DNA of 64,000 nucleotides, taken from Streptomyces sp. NBC_01255. Lineage in GTDB: Bacteria; Actinomycetota; Actinomycetes; Streptomycetales; Streptomycetaceae. Shown one piece after another: positions 1 through 7,912 of the stretch. Location of the stretch: assembly GCF_036226445.1 (NCBI RefSeq), contig NZ_CP108474.1, positions 1,550,001 to 1,614,000 of the forward strand, given 5' to 3'. The position numbers were made by a program, and so were the translations under genes. The first letter of the stretch is position 1. Each line of letters opens with the position of its first letter. Below the pieces are notes generated by a model. The model made no database searches. It saw only the letters and a program-made list of their open reading frames with translations, and was not told the origin of the DNA.

Positions 1-1
1 G

Positions 2-292
2 GGCATGGCCCCGCGCTGGGTGCTCGGCTCGCGAGGCTGGAAGCGCGCCGACTGGGAGGCGGCGACGGAGCGGCTGCGCGGGCGCGGGCTCCTCGACGCC
101 GACGGCGAGCTCACGGAGGCGGGTACGGCCCTGCGCGACGAACTGGAGCAGCAGACCGACCGGCTGGACGCCGCCCCGTACGAGCACCTCGGCGCGGCGG
201 GCGTCGAGCGGCTGACCGAGCTGGGGCGCGGCTTCCTGGTCACGGCGGCGGTCGCGGGCGCCTTCCCCGCGGACCTCGTCGGCAAGGGCTGA
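2..292 (+). CDS. C-terminal part of an SCO6745/SalK-like helix-turn-helix family protein (partial)
   Basis: The reading frame is open at the left edge, so only the last 96 residues are visible. It has the family's typical end: a helical segment with GLLDADGELTEAGTALRDE, a glutamine/aspartate stretch, and a closing AGAFPADL. This resembles the C-terminal half of actinobacterial SCO6745-family proteins, which are winged-helix-like and of unknown biochemical function. The stop codon opens a 10-bp tandem array. The family call is from memory of the motif pattern and cannot be confirmed without the N-terminus. Confidence 0.6.
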   Translation, partial: GMAPRWVLGSRGWKRADWEAATERLRGRGLLDADGELTEAGTALRDELEQQTDRLDAAPYEHLGAAGVERLTELGRGFLVTAAVAGAFPADLVGKG

Positions 293-325
293 GCGGGGCC
301 GAGCAGGGCTGACAAGGGCTGACGC
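286..325. repeat. Four 10-bp tandem units anchored on the stop codon
   Basis: Units of the form GGGCTGAGCG start at 286, 296, 306 and 316. The first contains the stop codon (TGA 290-292). TGA recurs at 310 and 320, and the second unit has CGA instead. Seen directly; see the finding on stop-codon arrays. Confidence 0.85.
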
Positions 326-429
326 GGGCGCGGGGACGCGCGCGGGACGGGTCGGTTGCCGCATCCGGGTGACCGACCCGGCACAATGCACTCGCAAGCT
401 TGAGGCACGAGAAGGCGAGTCGGGACACC

Positions 430-2910
430 GTGACGACGTCCATCGAAGCAAGGATCGCCGAGGAACTCGGCGTACGCGAGCGACAGGTGAAGGCGGCCGT
501 CGAGCTGCTCGACGGCGGTTCGACCGTGCCGTTCATCGCGCGCTACCGCAAGGAAGCGACGGAGATGCTCGACGACGCGCAGCTCCGCACCCTGGAGGAG
601 CGGCTGCGTTATCTGCGCGAGCTGGAGGACCGCCGGTCGGCGATCCTCGACTCGGTACGCGAGCAGGGCAAGCTGACGGAGGAGCTCGAGGCCCGGATCC
701 GGGCCGCCGACACCAAGGCACGCCTGGAGGACATCTACCTGCCCTTCAAGCCGAAGCGCAGGACGAAGGCCCAGATCGCCCGCGAGGCCGGGCTGACCCC
801 GCTGGCGGAGGGGCTGCTCGGCGACCCCTCGGTGGAGCCGGCGGCCGCCGCGGCCGCCTTCGTGGACGCCGACAAGGGCGTCGCGGACACCGCCGCGGCC
901 CTGGAGGGCGCGCGGGCGATCCTCACCGAGAAGTTCTCCGAGGACGCCGACCTGATCGGCGAGCTGCGCGAGCGGATGTGGGGCCGGGGCCGGCTGGCCG
1001 CGAAGGTCAGGGACGGGCAGGAGGAGGCGGGGGCGAAGTTCGCCGACTACTTCGACTTCGCCGAGCCGTTCACGGCGCTGCCCTCGCACCGGGTGCTCGC
1101 CATGCTGCGCGGCGAGAAGGAGGACGTCCTCAGCCTGGACCTGGAGCCGGAGGAGCCGTCCGAGACGCCCGGCCCGTCCTCGTACGAGGGGATCGTCGCG
1201 CACCGCTTCGGCGTGACCGACCGGGGGCGCCCCGGCGACAAGTGGCTCCAGGACACCGTCCGCTGGGCCTGGCGGACCCGCATCCTGGTGCACCTCGGGA
1301 TCGACCTGCGGCTGCGGCTGCGGACCGCCGCCGAGGACGAGGCGGTCCGGGTCTTCGCGGCCAACCTGCGCGACCTGCTGCTCGCCGCGCCGGCCGGCAC
1401 CCGGGCGACGCTCGGTCTCGACCCCGGTTTCCGTACGGGCGTGAAGGTCGCCGTCGTCGACGCCACCGGCAAGGTCGTCGCCACCGACACGATCTACCCG
1501 CACGTCCCCGCCAACAAGTGGGACCAGGCGCTCGACAGGCTGGCGCGCCTCGCGAAGCAGCACGCGGTCGAGCTGGTCGCGATCGGCAACGGCACGGCGT
1601 CCCGGGAGACCGACAAACTGGCGGCCGAACTCCTCGCCAAGCACCCGGAGTTGAACCTGACCAAGGTGATGGTCTCGGAGGCCGGCGCCTCCGTCTACTC
1701 CGCCTCCGCCTTCGGCTCGCAGGAACTCCCCGACCTCGACGTGTCGTTGCGCGGCGCCGTGTCGATCGCGCGGCGGCTCCAGGACCCGCTGGCGGAGCTC
1801 GTGAAGATCGACCCGAAGTCGATCGGCGTCGGCCAGTACCAGCACGACCTGGCGGAGGTGAAGCTCTCGCGCTCGCTGGACGCCGTGGTCGAGGACTGTG
1901 TGAACGGCGTCGGCGTCGACGTCAACACCGCGTCCACGCCGCTGCTTTCGCGGGTCTCCGGGATCAGCGCCGGCCTCGCGGAGAACATCGTCGCGCACCG
2001 GGACGCCAACGGCCCGTTCCGCTCCCGCAAGGCGCTGAAGGACGTGGCCCGGCTCGGCCCGAAGGCGTACGAGCAGTGCGCGGGCTTCCTGCGCATCCGG
2101 GGCGGCGACGACCCGCTCGACTCCTCGGCCGTGCACCCGGAGGCGTACCCGGTGGTGCGCCGGATGGCGAAGACGACGGGCGGACAGGTCGCGGCGCTGA
2201 TCGGTGACACGGGAACGCTGCGCTCGCTGCGCGCCGACGAGTTCGTCGACGAGACCTTCGGTCTCCCGACGGTGACGGACATCCTGCGCGAGCTGGAGAA
2301 GCCGGGCCGCGACCCGCGACCGGCGTTCAAGACGGCCACCTTCAAGGAGGGCGTCGAGAAGATCGGCGACCTGGCCTCGGGAATGGTCCTGGAGGGGGTC
2401 GTCACGAACGTGGCCGCCTTCGGGGCGTTCGTCGACATCGGCGTGCACCAGGACGGTCTGGTGCACGTGTCGGCGATGTCGAAGACCTTCGTCAAGGACC
2501 CGCGTGACGTCGTGAAGCCCGGCGACGTGGTCAAGGTCAAGGTCATGGACGTCGACATCCCGCGCAAGCGGATCTCGCTGACCCTGCGCCTGGACGACGA
2601 GGCGGGCACGGACGCGCCGGGCGGCGCGCCCAAGCGCGGCGAGCGCGGGGAGCGGGCCGAGCGCGGGGAGCGGGCCGAGCGCGGGGAGCGGGCCGAGCGA
2701 GGTGGCCGTCCGCCGCAGCAGCGCCAGGGCGGCGGAGCCGGCAGCGGAGCCGGCGGTGGCGGTGGCGGTGGCCGCCGGAACGACCGAGGCGGCCGGGACG
2801 ACAGGGGCGGCCGCGACCGCTCGTCGGCCCCGGCGCCGGGCAACAGCGCGATGGCGGACGCCCTGCGCAAGGCCGGTCTCCTGGGCGAGGGCGGCGGCAA
2901 GCGCAAGTAG
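430..2910 (+). CDS. tex: RNA-binding transcriptional accessory protein Tex
   Basis: Tex binds nucleic acid and is linked to transcription-complex turnover and RNA quality control. The 826-residue product has the full family layout: an N-terminal helical region starting SIEARIAEELGV, a YqgF/RNase H-like domain near 327-430 (LGLDPGFRTG), paired helix-hairpin-helix motifs near 495-565 (VDVNTAS, KALKDVARLG) and an S1 domain near 650-722 (GVVTNVAAFGAFVDIG). GTG 430 is chosen because the protein then begins TTSIEARIAEE as Streptomyces relatives do; an in-frame TTG at 400 would add ten unconserved residues. The tail after 725 is Gly/Arg/Glu-rich and partly made of 18-bp repeats. Confidence 0.95.
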   Translation: MTTSIEARIAEELGVRERQVKAAVELLDGGSTVPFIARYRKEATEMLDDAQLRTLEERLRYLRELEDRRSAILDSVREQGKLTEELEARIRAADTKARLEDIYLPFKPKRRTKAQIAREAGLTPLAEGLLGDPSVEPAAAAAAFVDADKGVADTAAALEGARAILTEKFSEDADLIGELRERMWGRGRLAAKVRDGQEEAGAKFADYFDFAEPFTALPSHRVLAMLRGEKEDVLSLDLEPEEPSETPGPSSYEGIVAHRFGVTDRGRPGDKWLQDTVRWAWRTRILVHLGIDLRLRLRTAAEDEAVRVFAANLRDLLLAAPAGTRATLGLDPGFRTGVKVAVVDATGKVVATDTIYPHVPANKWDQALDRLARLAKQHAVELVAIGNGTASRETDKLAAELLAKHPELNLTKVMVSEAGASVYSASAFGSQELPDLDVSLRGAVSIARRLQDPLAELVKIDPKSIGVGQYQHDLAEVKLSRSLDAVVEDCVNGVGVDVNTASTPLLSRVSGISAGLAENIVAHRDANGPFRSRKALKDVARLGPKAYEQCAGFLRIRGGDDPLDSSAVHPEAYPVVRRMAKTTGGQVAALIGDTGTLRSLRADEFVDETFGLPTVTDILRELEKPGRDPRPAFKTATFKEGVEKIGDLASGMVLEGVVTNVAAFGAFVDIGVHQDGLVHVSAMSKTFVKDPRDVVKPGDVVKVKVMDVDIPRKRISLTLRLDDEAGTDAPGGAPKRGERGERAERGERAERGERAERGGRPPQQRQGGGAGSGAGGGGGGGRRNDRGGRDDRGGRDRSSAPAPGNSAMADALRKAGLLGEGGGKRK
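2641..2700 (+). repeat. 18-bp in-frame tandem repeats in the tex tail
   Basis: Three perfect 18-bp copies (2641-2658, 2659-2676, 2677-2694) plus 6 bp encode a repeated ERGERA hexapeptide. The period is a multiple of three, so copy-number change keeps the frame. The result is a charged, probably disordered RNA-binding tail. Confidence 0.9.
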
Positions 2911-2918
2911 GGACGGGT

Positions 2919-2946
2919 GGAGGGGCCGATCCGCATCGGCCCCTCC
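2919..2946 (+). terminator. Hairpin terminator after tex
   Basis: A perfect 12-bp stem with a 4-nt loop begins 8 nt after the tex stop codon, followed by a C-rich run. There is no U-tract, as is usual in Streptomyces. Confidence 0.8.
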
Positions 2947-2962
2947 CCCCTGGGGGAACGAC

Positions 2963-2994
2963 CGAGGCCGCGACCCCACCGGGTCGCGGCCTCG
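2963..2994. terminator. Second hairpin, facing the leftward comB-like operon
   Basis: A perfect 14-bp stem with a 4-nt loop lies just beyond the stop codon of the leftward gene at 3009. It and the tex hairpin form back-to-back terminators for convergent transcription. Confidence 0.75.
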
Positions 2995-3008
2995 TCGCAC
3001 GTCACCCT

Positions 3009-3410
3009 TTACGGCACGAAGCGCAGCGCCCACTCGGCGCGGTTGGCGACGGAGAGGTCGTCGTCCTCCGTCAGGGGCCGGAGAACACGGCCGGCCGTGT
3101 TCGGGTCCGCCTGGACCAGGTCGACGATCTCGGCGGCCAGGCCGTCCTGGTCGTCGCCGAGGTCGACGGCCGAGGCGCGGATCAGCTCCGGGAGGGCTTC
3201 CGGGCCGCCGATGGCGGCGAGGACTCCGCCGAGGAGTTCACGGGCGTAGGCGTTCCGGTCGGTGAGGGCGCGGTCCAGCTCCGCCTGGAGCCGGGGCAGG
3301 AGCCCGGCGTCGCCCGAGGACGCGATCTCGTCCGCGAGGTCGATCGTCTCGTCGACGTCCGCGTCGAGATCGTCCAGCATCTCGGTCAGCCGGGTCAGTA
3401 GGTCGGTCAT
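3009..3410 (-). CDS. Hypothetical acidic HEAT-like protein coupled to the ComB-like gene
   Basis: The 133-residue acidic helical protein has no signal peptide or membrane segment. Its pattern of paired amphipathic helices (LLPRLQAELDRAL, LLGGVLAAIGG, NRAEWALRFV) suggests short HEAT-like repeats, a scaffold-type fold. Its start overlaps the stop of the ComB-like phosphatase by 4 bp (ATGA), so the two are translated together. I do not recognise a function; partnership with the phosphatase is inferred only from this coupling. Confidence 0.75.
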   Translation of the reverse strand: MTDLLTRLTEMLDDLDADVDETIDLADEIASSGDAGLLPRLQAELDRALTDRNAYARELLGGVLAAIGGPEALPELIRASAVDLGDDQDGLAAEIVDLVQADPNTAGRVLRPLTEDDDLSVANRAEWALRFVP

Positions 3411-4135
3411 GGTGCTGCCTCCTGGAATGCACCGTCCACGAGGACGGGGACGGTCGTCGAGCTGTCGATCTCGGCGGCCACGGCCACGTCCTGCGGAAAG
3501 CCGTACTCGTACAGTTCACGGCCCGAGTCGCAGCCGTGCAAGGCGGCGACCGGGTCCTCCGTCGCCGCCCACAGCGTGGCCGCCGCACTCGCCTCCGGGC
3601 TCGCGGTGCCGCCCGTACGCGCGAGAGCGGAGAGCACCGCTCCCGCGCCGAGCAGGTCTTCGAGCGCCGGGCGCAGCGAGCCGTCGGGCCAGCGCTCGCC
3701 GGAGGCGATCACGGCGAGCGGGCGGTCCGCGGAGCCGTATCCCCGGTCCGCGAGCCAGCGGGCGACGGCCGTGGGGTTGCGCAGGGAGGCGGCGACGACG
3801 GTCGCGCCCCCGGCCTCCGCCGCGATCGTGGAGCCGTTCGGGGACGGCAGGACCAGGCGCGACGGCATCGGGGCGGCGCGCAGGGCGGCCGGGGAGAGCG
3901 TCCACGGGTGCGCCTCGGTGGCCTCGCGCCGGCCGACGGCGAGGACGGCGTCCTCCTCCCGCGCGAACGCCGCCGCGGTGGCGTCCCGCCAGCGGTACGG
4001 GAGGACGGCGGTGCCGCCCTCGACCGCGACGCCGACGGACGTGGTGAAGGAGAGCACGTCGACCACGACGACACAGGCGGCCGCCGGGGCGAGGGCCCGT
4101 GCCTCGACGGGCCCCCAGCCGAAGGAGATCGTCAT
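3407..4135 (-). CDS. 2-phosphosulfolactate phosphatase (ComB) family protein
   Basis: ComB removes phosphate from 2-phosphosulfolactate in coenzyme M synthesis; in actinomycetes the substrate is not established. The 242-residue product has the family's N-terminal strand (VVVVDVLSFTTSV) and the conserved LVLPSPNGSTIA loop near 124-135, followed by AASLRN. Length fits the family. The remaining coenzyme M genes are absent here, so a different phosphosulfonate or phosphoester substrate is possible. It is the first gene of a two-gene leftward operon. Confidence 0.8.
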   Translation of the reverse strand: MTISFGWGPVEARALAPAAACVVVVDVLSFTTSVGVAVEGGTAVLPYRWRDATAAAFAREEDAVLAVGRREATEAHPWTLSPAALRAAPMPSRLVLPSPNGSTIAAEAGGATVVAASLRNPTAVARWLADRGYGSADRPLAVIASGERWPDGSLRPALEDLLGAGAVLSALARTGGTASPEASAAATLWAATEDPVAALHGCDSGRELYEYGFPQDVAVAAEIDSSTTVPVLVDGAFQEAAP

Positions 4136-4163
4136 GAGGTCGCCGCCGGCACTCGGTCCGCCA

Positions 4164-5801
4164 TCAGAGCTCGGTCACCTTGCCGTCGGCGACCTCGATG
4201 CGGCGGGTGGTGCGGACGGCGTCGAGCATGCGCCGGTCGTGGGTGACCAGGAGCAGGGTGCCGTTGTACGAGTCGAGGGCGGACTCCAGCTGCTCGATCG
4301 CCGGCAGGTCCAGGTGGTTGGTCGGCTCGTCGAGCACGAGCAGGTTCACGCCCCGGCCCTGGAGCAGCGCGAGCGCGGCGCGCGTCCGCTCGCCCGGGGA
4401 GAGCGTGGTCGCGGGCCGCAGGACGTGCTCCGCCTTCAGCCCGAACTTGGCGAGCAGGGTGCGGACCTCGGCGGGCTCCGTGTCGGGCACGGCCGCGCAG
4501 AACGCCTCCAGGAGCTTCTCGGTGCCGTGGAAGAGCTTGCGCGCCTGGTCGACCTCGCCGACGACGACGCCCGAGCCGACCACGGTGTCGCCGGAGTCCA
4601 GCGGGAGCCGGCCGAGGAGGGCGGCGAGCAGCGTGGACTTCCCGGCTCCGTTGGCGCCGGTGACGGCGACCCGGTCGGCCCAGTCGATCTGGAGCGTGAC
4701 GGGACCGAAGGAGAAGTCGCCGCGGCGCACCTCGGCGTCGCGCAGGGTCGCCACGACCGAGCCGGAGCGCGGGGCGGTGGCGATCTCCATGCGCAGCTCC
4801 CACTCCTTGCGGGGCTCGTCGACGACGTCGAGGCGTTCGATCATGCGCTGGGTCTGCCGGGCCTTGGCGGCCTGCTTCTCGCTGGCCTCGCTGCGGGCGT
4901 TGCGGCCGAGCTTGTCGCCGTCGGTGGCCTTGCGGCGGGCGTTCTTGACGCCCTTGTCCATCCAGGACCGCTGCATGTGGCCGCGCGCTTCCAGGGCGGC
5001 CTTCTTGCCCGCGTACTCCTCGAAGTCCTCGCGCGCGTGCCGCCGGGCGGTGTCGCGCTCGTCGAGGTACGCGTCGTAACCGCCGCCGTACAGGGTGATC
5101 TGCTGCTGGGCGAGGTCCAGTTCGAGGACCTTGGTGACGGTGCGGGTGAGGAACTCGCGGTCGTGGCTGATGACGACCGTCCCGGCGCGCAGCCCCTTCA
5201 CGAAGGCCTCCAGCCGCTCCAGACCGTCGAGGTCCAGGTCGTTGGTGGGCTCGTCGAGGAGGAAGACGTCGTAGCGGGAGAGGAGGAGCGAGGCGAGACC
5301 GGCGCGGGCGGCCTGGCCGCCGGAGAGCGAGGTCATCGGCTGGTCGAGGCCGACGGTGAGGCCGAGGGAGTCGGCGACCTCCTCGGCGCGCTCGTCGAGG
5401 TCGGCGCCGCCGAGGTTCAGCCAGCGGTCCAGCGTCTCGGCGTACGCGTCGTCGGCGCCGGGCGTGCCGTCGACGAGGCCCTGGGTGGCCTCGTCCATGG
5501 CGGTCTGGGCGGCGGTGACGCCGGTGCGCCGGGCGAGGAACTCGCGCACGGTCTCCCCGGCGCGGCGCTCGGGCTCCTGCGGGAGGTGGCCGACGCTCGC
5601 GGTGGGCGGGGAGAGCCGCAGCTCGCCCTCCTCCGGGGTGTCGAGCCCGGCGAGCAGCCGCAGCAGGGTGGACTTCCCGGCGCCGTTCACGCCGACGAGG
5701 CCGATGACGTCACCGGGGGCGACGACGAGGTCGAGCCCGGCGAAGAGGGTGCGTTCGCCGTGGCCGGCGGCGAGGTCCTTGGCGACGAGGGTTGCAGTCA
5801 T
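4164..5801 (-). CDS. ABC-F family ATPase (no membrane domain)
   Basis: ABC-F proteins are soluble twin-ATPases that act on ribosomes, as translation factors or antibiotic-protection proteins. This 545-residue protein has two Walker A motifs (GVNGAGKST at 37-45 and GANGAGKST), two signature motifs (SLSGGQAAR and TLSPGERTR) and two Walker B blocks (LLDEPTNDLD and VLDEPTNHLD), with a charged linker between them. ATG 5801 is preferred over an upstream ATG at 5834 because the domain begins directly after it. A TAGGAT-like -10 box (5812-5817, minus strand) lies 10 nt upstream, leaving almost no leader, unlike the second ABC-F gene at 29073. Confidence 0.9.
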   Translation of the reverse strand: MTATLVAKDLAAGHGERTLFAGLDLVVAPGDVIGLVGVNGAGKSTLLRLLAGLDTPEEGELRLSPPTASVGHLPQEPERRAGETVREFLARRTGVTAAQTAMDEATQGLVDGTPGADDAYAETLDRWLNLGGADLDERAEEVADSLGLTVGLDQPMTSLSGGQAARAGLASLLLSRYDVFLLDEPTNDLDLDGLERLEAFVKGLRAGTVVISHDREFLTRTVTKVLELDLAQQQITLYGGGYDAYLDERDTARRHAREDFEEYAGKKAALEARGHMQRSWMDKGVKNARRKATDGDKLGRNARSEASEKQAAKARQTQRMIERLDVVDEPRKEWELRMEIATAPRSGSVVATLRDAEVRRGDFSFGPVTLQIDWADRVAVTGANGAGKSTLLAALLGRLPLDSGDTVVGSGVVVGEVDQARKLFHGTEKLLEAFCAAVPDTEPAEVRTLLAKFGLKAEHVLRPATTLSPGERTRAALALLQGRGVNLLVLDEPTNHLDLPAIEQLESALDSYNGTLLLVTHDRRMLDAVRTTRRIEVADGKVTEL

Positions 5802-5876
5802 GAGGGTACGAATCCTAGGCGACGGCGGGAGCACGGCTCCGCCCGGTCGGGCGGGCCCTGGTCGGGGGGGCTCCGG

Positions 5877-6353
5877 TCAGGCGGCTGCGAGCCGTACGCC
5901 GTGGGGCCCGGGATCGGGCCCGGCCTCGGCCGTCGCGTCGCCGAGGAGGCGGAGCAGGACCGTCCGGTAGGTGTCGCCGCGGAAGCGGTACGGGCCGACG
6001 CCCGGGTAGCCGTCGCGGTCCAGGTCGACGGGATCGCCGAGGCCGCGGGTCTGCCAGGCGAAGTCGCGCCAGACGACGTCCTCGCCGTCGCGCTCGACGA
6101 CAGCGGTGACCGCGCCACAGCCGGGGTCCTCGCAGTCGGGGCAGGAGTAGACGATCCGGCGGCCGGTGGCGCGGAGCAGCGCGCGGAGGGACGCGGCGCG
6201 GAGCGTGGGCGGGAGGTCCGAGGCCAGGGGCGAGACGGCGTCGACACCCTCGACCTCGTCGAGCCGGTGGAGCAGGGGCCAGCCGTCGACCACGAGATCG
6301 GAGGTGTCGCGGTGAGGGCCGGAGAGGTCGAAGGTCGTGTACGCGGACGGCAT
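5877..6353 (-). CDS. Hypothetical protein with a CPDCEDPGC motif
   Basis: This 158-residue cytoplasmic protein has a central Cys cluster (SCPDCEDPGCG) that could bind zinc, then acidic and tryptophan-rich segments (DVVWRDFAWQT). I do not recognise the family beyond conserved Streptomyces hypotheticals. It is transcribed away from the flavoprotein gene at 6436. The palindrome CCGCCCG-gt-CGGGCGG at 5839-5854, downstream of its stop, may help termination. Confidence 0.7.
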   Translation of the reverse strand: MPSAYTTFDLSGPHRDTSDLVVDGWPLLHRLDEVEGVDAVSPLASDLPPTLRAASLRALLRATGRRIVYSCPDCEDPGCGAVTAVVERDGEDVVWRDFAWQTRGLGDPVDLDRDGYPGVGPYRFRGDTYRTVLLRLLGDATAEAGPDPGPHGVRLAAA

Positions 6354-6435
6354 GCCTGAAGTATTTCCCCGGACCCGGTCCCGTTCCATGGCTGTGGAGT
6401 CCCGGAAATGTCCCGGTCCCGGTACGGTCCCCGCC

Positions 6436-7392
6436 ATGGACAGCGACGTGATCGTGGTGGGTGGCGGGGTCGTCGGTCTGACGACGGCGGTCACCCTGGC
6501 GGAGCGCGGACTGCGCGTACGGATCTGGTCACGGGACGACGTGACGGCGACGACCTCGGCCGTGGCGGGTGCCCTGTGGTGGCCGTACCGGATCGAGCCG
6601 GCGGCGGAGGCCGGGGCCTGGGCGCTCGCCTCGCTCCGGGTGTACGGGGAGCTGGCCGCCGATCCGGAGCGGACGGGGGTGCGGTGGGTGGCCGGGGTCC
6701 ACGCGGACGTCGTCCTGGACGGCCTGGGCGCGTGGGCGAAGGAGGTGCCGGGGCTGCGGCAGCTGGCTCCCGAGGACGTGCCGGGTCCGTACGGCGTGGG
6801 TCTCGCGGCGCGGCTGCCGCTCATCGACATGCCGGTCCATCTGGCGTGGCTGCGCGAACGGTTCGAGGCCGCGGGCGGGATCTTCGAGCGGCGCGCGGTC
6901 ACCGGCTTCGAGGAGGCGGCGGCGCGGGCCGGGGTGGTCGTCGACTGCGCGGGGCTCGGCGCGCGGGAGCTCGTACCGGACGCCGGACTGCTGCCGGTGC
7001 GGGGGCAGTTGGTGCTGGTGGAGAATCCGGGCGTCGAGGAGTGGTTCACGGCGGCGGACGACGGGGCGGGCGAGACGACGTACTTCTTCCCGCAGCCGGG
7101 GCGTCTGGTGCTCGGCGGGACGGCCGAGGAGGGGGCGGAGGGGCTCGACGCCGACCCGGCGACGGCCGCGGCGATCGTCGCGCGGTGCGCGCGGGTGCGG
7201 CCGGAGATCGCGGGGGCGCGGATTCTCGGGCACCGGGTGGGCCTGCGGCCCGCTCGGGCGGGCGGTGTCCGGATCGAGGCGGTGGCGCTGCCGGGCGGTG
7301 GCCGGCTGGTGCATCACTACGGGCACGGCGGCGCGGGAGTGACGGTGGCCTGGGGCTGCGCGGCGCGGGCGGCGGAGCTGGTGAGCGGATGA
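6436..7392 (+). CDS. FAD-dependent oxidoreductase, D-amino-acid oxidase-like
   Basis: The 318-residue protein has an N-terminal Rossmann fold (VIVVGGGVVGLT, residues 5-16), the DAO-type segment SAVAGALWWPYRIEP, the central RGQLVLVENPG strand and the C-terminal HHYGHGGAGVTVAWG that holds the flavin in the DAO family. It should oxidise D-amino acids or a related amine with FAD. ATG 6436 is chosen because a TACGGT -10 box (6423-6428) sits 7 nt upstream, indicating a leaderless transcript, and the Rossmann fold starts at once. The exact substrate is not predictable. Confidence 0.88.
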   Translation: MDSDVIVVGGGVVGLTTAVTLAERGLRVRIWSRDDVTATTSAVAGALWWPYRIEPAAEAGAWALASLRVYGELAADPERTGVRWVAGVHADVVLDGLGAWAKEVPGLRQLAPEDVPGPYGVGLAARLPLIDMPVHLAWLRERFEAAGGIFERRAVTGFEEAAARAGVVVDCAGLGARELVPDAGLLPVRGQLVLVENPGVEEWFTAADDGAGETTYFFPQPGRLVLGGTAEEGAEGLDADPATAAAIVARCARVRPEIAGARILGHRVGLRPARAGGVRIEAVALPGGGRLVHHYGHGGAGVTVAWGCAARAAELVSG

Positions 7393-7414
7393 CGTACGAC
7401 TGACGTGCGGCTGA
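7390..7414 (+). repeat. 11-bp tandem repeat placing TGA in all three frames
   Basis: The stop codon TGA at 7390 is repeated at 7401 and 7412 in 11-bp units (TGACGTRCGRC). Since 11 is not a multiple of three, the three stops fall in three different frames. Confidence 0.8.
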
Positions 7415-7441
7415 GCCGGTGGCCGACCGGCCGCGAACGGC

Positions 7442-7484
7442 CGCGGGGCGGGTACGGCCCTTTTCGGACCGTACCCGCCCCGCG
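7442..7484. terminator. Bidirectional terminator hairpin
   Basis: A 16-bp perfect inverted repeat (arms 7442-7457 and 7469-7484) has an 11-nt loop containing TTTT. It lies between the convergent flavoprotein gene and the small secreted protein, so it can serve both. Confidence 0.88.
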
Positions 7485-7491
7485 CGAGCCG

Positions 7492-7794
7492 CTACTTCCA
7501 GAGCGGCGGGCGGTTGTTGTTCTCCGCGTCCTGGCACTGCTGGGCGCGGTGCTCCAGGGCGTCGGCGCGGGCGGCGGCCTTGCGGGCCTCCGTCATGGCG
7601 CCGAGGCCGCGGAGCTGGGCGGCGCGGTTGCGCTCCTTGTGGGCGTCCGACCGCAGCTTGTCGATGTTGCAGGTCATCTTGGCCGCGGCCGCGGGTTCGG
7701 CGGTGACGGTCTGTCCGAGCAGCACGCCCCCGGCGAGCAGCGTCGTGGTGAGCACGGCCGTCAGGGTGCGGCGCAGAGTCATCGTGTGGCGCAT
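7492..7794 (-). CDS. Small secreted protein, function unknown
   Basis: The 100-residue product starts with a signal peptide (basic MRHTMTLRR, then a hydrophobic core, then AEPAAAA as likely cleavage site). The mature part is a short highly charged helix (KERNRAAQLRGLG, EARKAAARADALEHRA) with two cysteines that could form one disulfide. GGAG lies 9 nt before ATG 7794. No family is recognised; a coiled-coil-like surface or exported helper protein is possible. Confidence 0.75.
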   Translation of the reverse strand: MRHTMTLRRTLTAVLTTTLLAGGVLLGQTVTAEPAAAAKMTCNIDKLRSDAHKERNRAAQLRGLGAMTEARKAAARADALEHRAQQCQDAENNNRPPLWK

Positions 7795-7912
7795 GGTGGT
7801 TCTCCAACTTCCCGGCGGAGGCCGCCGGTTTGAGGCATGGTCAATACCGGTCAGTAACATTACCTGTCCGGAAGTCGGTTTCACGCCAATGCGCGGCCCT
7901 GGTGCCGGACCG

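Noticed and set aside
349..387. Promoter of tex from GGGTCGGT...ACCGACCC with TTGCCG and CACAAT
   Set aside because: The boxes are 20 bp apart, too far for a normal promoter. The dyad is real, but its role is unclear.
3576..6359. Plus-strand open frame of about 930 codons opposite the ABC-F gene
   Set aside because: It is the antisense shadow of the ABC-F and ComB-like genes; its Gly/Val/Glu repeats mirror their codons.
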